From the NCBI RefSeq assembly GCF_040712315.1, contig NC_134013.1, forward strand, positions 40,350,501-40,414,500: a DNA stretch of 64,000 nucleotides, in the 5' to 3' direction. Shown piece by piece: positions 59,191 to 64,000 of this stretch. Numbering within the stretch: the first letter of the stretch is position 1; the number at the start of each line of letters is the position of its first letter. Origin of the DNA: Castanea sativa. Taxonomy: Eukaryota > Streptophyta > Magnoliopsida > Fagales > Fagaceae. The position numbers and the translations under genes are program-made. The notes under the pieces are model-generated. The model saw nothing but the letters and a program-made list of their open reading frames with translations, did not search any database and was not told where the DNA came from.

Positions 59191-60079
59191 TCACTGATAG
59201 TACCTTCTCAAGTGTTCCACGTTCCAGGGATGCTCTAACTTCCGCCCGTCCAGGGCTTCCAGGTAGTAGGACCCCTGCCTCTTGCAGTTGATTACCCTGT
59301 AGGGTCCTTCCCAATTGGGTCCCAGTTTTCCATGAGCTGGGTTCCTGGTCGCCAAGGAGACCCTTTTGAGGACAAGGTCCCCCACACCGAACCGTCTGGG
59401 CTTTACCATGGCATCATGTTGTCTGGCCATGAGATTTTTGTACCTTGCCGTCCTTTGCTCCGCATCCATTCTTACCTCGTCAATAAGATCGAGGTCAAGG
59501 CGAAGTTGTTCCCCGTTGTCTTTCTCCTGGTACTCCCTCACTCGGTGACTTGCCATATGGACCTCCGCTGGTATGACAGCTTCACTCCCATAGGCTAGTT
59601 TAAAAGGGGTCTCTCCTGTCGGAGTTCGTGCAGTCGTCCTATAGGCCCAAAGAACACCTGGTAGCTCGTCTGGCCATATCCCTTTTGCCCCCTCGAGCCG
59701 AGTCTTGATGATTTTCAGCAGGGATCGGTTTGCTACTTCTGCTTGTCCATTTGCCTGTGGATGGGAGGGTGAAGAATAGTGATTCTTGATCCCAAAATGA
59801 TTGCAAAAGTCACTATTCCTTACCCTCCCACCCACAGGCAAATGGACGTCCGTTGTCAGATACTAATACCCTGGGTACTCCGAACCTACATAGGATATTC
59901 TTCCATACAAAATTTTTCACATTCTGCTGAGTGATTGCTGCAAGAGGCTCGGCTTCTACCCACTTGGTAAAGTAATCTATTCCTACCACCAAAAACTTCA
60001 TCTGTCGGATTCCCATGGGGAAGGGGCCTAGGATGTCCAGTCCCCATTGTGCGAAGGGCCATGGGGCCATCATTGGGGT
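59191..60079 (-). pseudogene. Integrase core and C-terminus of element D, with a templated inversion
   Basis: Continues the pol frame after a TAG near 60078. The catalytic core shows WGLDILGPFP (first Asp) and LVSDNGR (second Asp, about 59855). Then 38 bases (59810-59847) are the inverse of 59745-59782 and replace the expected core sequence; the frame ends in TAG. In a different register the core resumes (FCNHFGIKNHYSSPSHPQAN) with GQAEVANR supplying the Glu, then the C-terminal part RRFGVGDLVLKRV, KLGPNWEGPYRVI and HPWNVEHLRRYYQ-stop at 59191. Zinc-binding His/Cys residues lie in the preceding frame. The integrase is inactivated by this one event. Confidence 0.9.
59745..59847. repeat. Quasi-palindrome, two 38-base arms with a 27-base spacer
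   Basis: Arm 59745-59782 and arm 59810-59847 are inverse complements with three mismatches; spacer 59783-59809. The left arm is normal integrase coding sequence, so the right arm is the copied, inverted one. Confidence 0.9.
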
Positions 60080-62959
60080 CTAGTATTCTGACGGTTGTCT
60101 AGGCACATTGTTGTAGCGCTGGCATTGGTCACATACCTTGACATAAGCTTTAGCATCTGCCTGCATTGTAGGCCAATAGTAGCCGGCACGGACGATTTTA
60201 TGGACTAGCGACCTTGCTCCTGAATGATTTCCACACGATCCTTTGTGAACTTCCCTTAGAACATAGTTTGACTCGTCAGGAGCCAAGCATCTTAAGTAAG
60301 GTTGGGAAAAACCTCGCTTGTACAACACTTCATTTATGAGGACATACTTGGCCGACCTGACCCTTAACTTTCTCGCTTCATCCTTGTCTTCTGGAAGCCT
60401 TCCATCTTTGAGGTAAATCATTATCGGACTCATCCAATTCTCTCCTCCTCCTATCTGCTGTATGTCAGGGATGTCTATGCTCGGCATATATTGGATGTTG
60501 TCGAACTCGTCTATGACCCCTGCCGAAGCGGCTTTCGCCAAGGCGTCTGCTTCCGCATTCTCCTCCCTAGGAAGTTGAATAAAACTTATGGCTGAAAATT
60601 TTCGTGCAAGGCGCTTCACTTTGTTGAGATATTTCTTCATTCGATCTTCCTTAACATCACACATCCCATTCACTTGGTTAATGACCAGTTGAGAGTCTCC
60701 TCTGATTGTTAACGACTCTGCCCCCAAGGACTTGGCTAATTCCAATCCCTTGAGTAGAGCCTCGTACTCAGCCTCGTTGTTGGTAGTTTGATACTGCAGA
60801 CGGGCCGCGTACTCCAACCTATCACCCTCCGGGGACTTCAGTACAATTCCAATCCCTCCTGCATACAGTGTGGACGATCCGTCTACGTTAACCACCCACA
60901 TTTCATTTCCTTCATCCTTGTTCAGGTCGTCCTGGCTGGGGGTGAATTCTGCGATGAAATCTACCAACGCCTGCGCCTTTATCGTACTCCTTGGGAGGTA
61001 TCTAACATCAAATTCGCTGAGCTCAACGGCCCACTGCACTAGCCGTCCAGCAGCTTCCAACTTGCTCATCGCCTTTTTTATGGGGTGGTCTGTTAGGACG
61101 TTGATGACGTGTGCCTGAAAATAGTGTCTCAGCTTCCTAGAAGCCGTGATTAATGCGAAGGCTAGTTTCTCCATCATCGGGTATCGTCCTTCTGCCCCTC
61201 TCATCGCGTGGCTTGTGTAATAGACCGGTTTTTGGATTCTCCCATCTTCTCTGACTAACGCTGAGCTTACTGCGTGTGGGGACACTGCCAAGTACAAGTA
61301 CAACTCTTCCCCAGGTACAGACGGACTCAACAATGGTGCCGTCATGAGATACGTCTTCAAGTCTTGGAAGGCCTGTTGGCACTCGTCTGTCCATTCAAAA
61401 GCCTTCCTAAGGACTTTAAAAAATGGTAAACATTTGTCAGTAGCTTTCGATACAAACCTGTTGAGGGCGGCGACTCGTCCAGTAAGAGACTGGACTTCCT
61501 TGATATTTTTCGGTGGCTCCATGTTCAGTATTGCCTGGATTTTATCTGGATTCGCCTCAATTCCCCTGTGCGACACCATAAACCCCAAGAATTTCCCGGA
61601 TGAAACCCCGAAAGCACACTTGCTCGAATTTAATTTCATGTTGTACCGTCGCAACGTATCAAAAGTCTCTTGAAGGTCGTCCAGATGTTTATCCTCGTCC
61701 TGGCTCTTCACCAGCATGTCGTCCACATAAACCTCCATATTTCGCCCGATTTGAGGACGGAACATATGGTTAACCAGCCTTTGGTAAGTCACCCCCGCAT
61801 TCTTCAAACCGAAGGGCATTACCTTGTAGCAATACAACCCTTGGCTCGTGATGAATGAGGTCTTCTCCTGATCCGCTTCATCCATCTGTATCTGGTTATA
61901 ACCCGAGAAAGCGTCCATGAAGCTAAGTATCCTGTGACCTGCCGTTGAGTCCACTAACTGGTCAATGCGTGGCAATGGATAGCTATCCTTGGGGCAAGCT
62001 TTGTTTAGATCAGTGAAGTCCATGCACATTCGCCACTTGCCATTAGCTTTCTTGACCATGACCACGTTCGCCAACCAATCCGGGTAATGAACTTCTCGGA
62101 TGAACTTCGCGGCGACCAACTTCTGCACCTCTTCTTTAACGGCATTGTCTCGCTCGAGAGCGAAAACTCTTTTCTTTTGATGCACTGATTTCGAATAGGG
62201 ACACACGTTCAGGCTATGGGTAATGATGCTCGGATCAATGCCGGGCATGTCCTCATGACTCCATGCAAAGACATCGAGGCTTTTCTTCAGAAACCGAATC
62301 AAAGCGTGCTTTGCCCCCTCTTCCATGCTCGCCCCAACTCTAGTAGACTTCTCGGGCTGGTTATCGTCCAAAGGGACGTCCTCTAATGCTTCAGTGGGCT
62401 CAGCCATGACCCTTCTTCCGTCTATACTCATCGCCTGCATGTGCTCATCCATGGCCAGCATAGCTAAGTAGCATTCTCTGGCGGCCAGCTGATCTCCTTG
62501 TACCTGGCCTACTCCGTGCTCGGTTGGGAATTTGATGGACATGTGGTAGGTAGAGGTTACCGCTTTCCAGCTATTCAAAGTTGGCCTTCCAATAATTGCA
62601 TTATATGACGATGCACAATCAACAACGAGGAAATTTACCTCCTTGGTTATCTGCTGCGGATACGTTCCAACGACCACTGGTAACGTGATGGTGCCCACGG
62701 GTTGCACCTTCATTCCTCCGAATCCTACCAACGGCGAGTTCACTAGTCGAAGCTGATCTCGTCCTAGTCTCATTTGTTGGAATGCGGGGTAGTAGAGAAT
62801 GTCTGCAGAGCTGCCATTGTCTATCAATACCCTCCTGGTCATGTAGTCAGAGATGAGTAGGGTGATGACTATCGCGTCATCGTGTGGGTGGTGAAGTCGT
62901 CCTGCCTCCTCGTCCGTGAACGTAACAGCCTGTTGGTCTACTTCCCTCGTCCTAGGAGG
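60080..62959 (-). CDS. pol of element D: protease, RT, RNase H, second RNase H, integrase zinc domain
   Basis: About 960 codons without a stop from the TGA at 62960-62962 (the first Met is at 62842) to the TAG near 60078. Order: protease (RRVLIDNGSSADILY; YNAIIGRPTLN), RT (VFAWSHEDMPGIDPS; PDWLANVVMVKKANGKWRMC; YCYKVMPFGLKNAGVTYQRL; YVDDMLVKS, intact; FLGFMVSHRGIEAN), RNase H (PVYYTSHAMRGAEGRYPMME), plant-type RNase H (VVNVDGSSTLYAGGIG; NNEAEYEALLKG; RGDSQLVINQVNG) and the integrase HHCC region (HKGSCGNHSGARSLVHKIV; CDQCQRY). All catalytic residues I can check up to integrase are present. The stops on both sides are in the same register, so this was part of one Gag-Pol. Confidence 0.9.
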   Translation of the reverse strand, partial: PPRTREVDQQAVTFTDEEAGRLHHPHDDAIVITLLISDYMTRRVLIDNGSSADILYYPAFQQMRLGRDQLRLVNSPLVGFGGMKVQPVGTITLPVVVGTYPQQITKEVNFLVVDCASSYNAIIGRPTLNSWKAVTSTYHMSIKFPTEHGVGQVQGDQLAARECYLAMLAMDEHMQAMSIDGRRVMAEPTEALEDVPLDDNQPEKSTRVGASMEEGAKHALIRFLKKSLDVFAWSHEDMPGIDPSIITHSLNVCPYSKSVHQKKRVFALERDNAVKEEVQKLVAAKFIREVHYPDWLANVVMVKKANGKWRMCMDFTDLNKACPKDSYPLPRIDQLVDSTAGHRILSFMDAFSGYNQIQMDEADQEKTSFITSQGLYCYKVMPFGLKNAGVTYQRLVNHMFRPQIGRNMEVYVDDMLVKSQDEDKHLDDLQETFDTLRRYNMKLNSSKCAFGVSSGKFLGFMVSHRGIEANPDKIQAILNMEPPKNIKEVQSLTGRVAALNRFVSKATDKCLPFFKVLRKAFEWTDECQQAFQDLKTYLMTAPLLSPSVPGEELYLYLAVSPHAVSSALVREDGRIQKPVYYTSHAMRGAEGRYPMMEKLAFALITASRKLRHYFQAHVINVLTDHPIKKAMSKLEAAGRLVQWAVELSEFDVRYLPRSTIKAQALVDFIAEFTPSQDDLNKDEGNEMWVVNVDGSSTLYAGGIGIVLKSPEGDRLEYAARLQYQTTNNEAEYEALLKGLELAKSLGAESLTIRGDSQLVINQVNGMCDVKEDRMKKYLNKVKRLARKFSAISFIQLPREENAEADALAKAASAGVIDEFDNIQYMPSIDIPDIQQIGGGENWMSPIMIYLKDGRLPEDKDEARKLRVRSAKYVLINEVLYKRGFSQPYLRCLAPDESNYVLREVHKGSCGNHSGARSLVHKIVRAGYYWPTMQADAKAYVKVCDQCQRYNNVPRQPSEY

Positions 62960-63970
62960 TCATCCATACAGTTGGATGTTCTGCACCACCTTCAGGTATG
63001 TCTTCCTTGACTTGGACGACTGCGCCGTCGAGTTTCCTCCTACAATTACCCTTATCTCTCCTAGTGGGGGGCGTGATGATTCTTCCACCTTGGCCTTCAT
63101 TTTCTCATCTCTCTGGTCTCGTCCAAGGAAGTTCCTCAATTTTCCCTGTCTAATGAGATTTTCTATCTGCTGCTTCAAGTCAAAGCACTCGTCCGTATCA
63201 TGCCCATGGTCCCTGTGAAAACGGCAGTACTTGCTCCTATTACGCTTGTTGGGGTCTCCCTTCATTTTGTCCGGCCACTTCAAGGACGGATCATCCTTGA
63301 TCTGCATAAGAACCTGCTCTAGTGGCATAGTCAGGGGCGTGTATTGCTGATTCCTCGCGGAGGAACTGGGCTTCTTACCATCCTTATCTTTCCTCTCGTC
63401 TACCCGAGCTTTCTTTGGACGAGGTCCTTGATCCGAATAACGATGGTGACCCGCTTCCGAACGTTCTGCCCTTTTTCTTTTCTTGGCTATGATAGCGTCC
63501 TCAGCGTTCATAAAATTCTGGGCCGAATGGACGAGATCGGCCATGGTCTGTGGTTCCTGCTCGTAGAGCTTATGAATGAACAAGTCGGAATTGACCCCAT
63601 TGTGGAAAGCGGCCAGTAATAACTTGTCATCCATCTCGTCCACCGTCAGGGCCTCCCTATTAAACCGGGTGATAAAGGATCGCAAACTCTCATTTTCCCC
63701 TTACTCTATGGTCAGTAGGCTGGAGGAGGAACGCTCGTGACGTTGTCCTCCAATGAAATTGTTGACAAACAACTTACTCAACTCTTCAAAGGATCCCACC
63801 GAGTTTGGGGGTATCTTACCGAACCACACTCGCGCCGGTCCCTTAAGTGTGGTGGGAAAAGCTCTGCACATAATCTCGTCCGGGACTCCTTGTAGGTGCA
63901 TGGTCGTCTTGAAAGTTGCAATATGATCGCAAGGGTCGCGATTTCCATCATATGAGTCCAGAGAAGGCAT
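62960..63970 (-). pseudogene. gag of element D
   Basis: Gag core begins MPSLDSYDGNRDPCDHIATF, continues ARVWFGKIPPNSVGSFEELS, and after one TAA near 63700 runs in the same register (LRSFITRFNREALTVDEMDD; FHNGVNSDLFIHKLYE). A basic segment (KKRKRAERSEAGHHR) and a zinc knuckle with spacing C-x2-H-x4-H-x4-C (CRFHRDHGHDTDEC, about 63190-63230) follow. A TGA at 62960-62962 separates it from pol. The N-terminus lies to the right; 63971-64000 still reads in frame (LPPKFK upstream of MPSLDSYDG). Confidence 0.9.
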
Positions 63971-64000
63971 TTTGAACTTTGGAGGTAGGGGGTGACTGCT

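Larger units (their letters stand above)
54882..64000 (-). mobile_element. Element D: Ty3/gypsy retrotransposon (Tat type), 5' end beyond window
   Basis: Minus strand: gag (from beyond 63970), protease, RT, RNase H, second RNase H and integrase in one frame to 59191; tandem array; antisense gene on plus (55857-58127); 3' LTR 55527-54882. The 5' LTR lies past 64000, so target duplication and LTR age cannot be read. It is the best preserved element here. Confidence 0.9.

Overview
The window is plant nuclear DNA, most likely from a woody eudicot. The reasons are a plant-specific multi-exon gene at the left end, plant L1-type LINE and tRNA-derived SINE sequence, and large Tat-lineage Ty3/gypsy elements. 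The repeats remind me of Fagaceae (oak/chestnut), but I cannot test that here.

Positions 1-9253 (minus strand) hold the one host gene, cut off by the window edge at its 3' side. It encodes the protein phosphatase 2C / cyclic-nucleotide-binding / kinase family (Arabidopsis At2g20050 type, described as a plant PKG). Nine coding exons can be placed with consistent splice sites and phases; the kinase domain lies beyond position 1. Intron 5 carries a SINE with a 19-bp target duplication. Intron 6 is swollen to 4.5 kb by a gypsy remnant that itself contains a 5'-truncated LINE. About 1.2 kb of CT/GA-rich upstream DNA follows.

Positions 10,506-16,840 (minus) are a 5'-truncated Ty1/copia element of SIRE-like style. 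It has a 3' LTR, purine-rich tracts, a PF20167-like extra ORF and a gag with two zinc knuckles, but no pol. It is joined head-to-head to the last ~28 bp of a 5' LTR belonging to Tat element A (16,841-46,940, plus). A has a broken gag-PR-RT-RH-INT and then two genes in antisense: a DUF7745-like ORF and a multi-exon plant mobile domain (PMD) gene. A is itself interrupted by two solo LTRs of one family (21,223-22,656, TSD GGAAG; 29,532-30,573, TSD GGAAC) and by a complete 10.4-kb gypsy element B (32,439-42,862, TSD ATACC). A ends in a hairpin-unit tandem array and a 2.1-kb 3' LTR.

Positions 46,941-54,782 are a third large element, C. It has LTR remnants on both sides, two tandem arrays, an antisense PMD-like fragment and no visible gag-pol. 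Its right LTR contains a minus-strand solo LTR (52,749-53,758, TSD ATCTA) and then the start of another A-family LTR. From 54,882 to the right edge lies gypsy element D (minus), the best preserved element: one gag-pol frame broken by three stops and one local templated inversion.

B and D each carry, antisense to their own pol, a multi-exon gene of the same architecture: 'putative gypsy-type transposase' domain, basic/proline-rich middle, coiled coil. The D copy has its own TATA box and four phase-consistent exons. The main themes are antisense gene cargo in Tat elements, dyad-symmetric tandem arrays next to that cargo, and a readable insertion history: C first, then A, then the solo LTRs and B; separately C, then an A-family LTR, then D.
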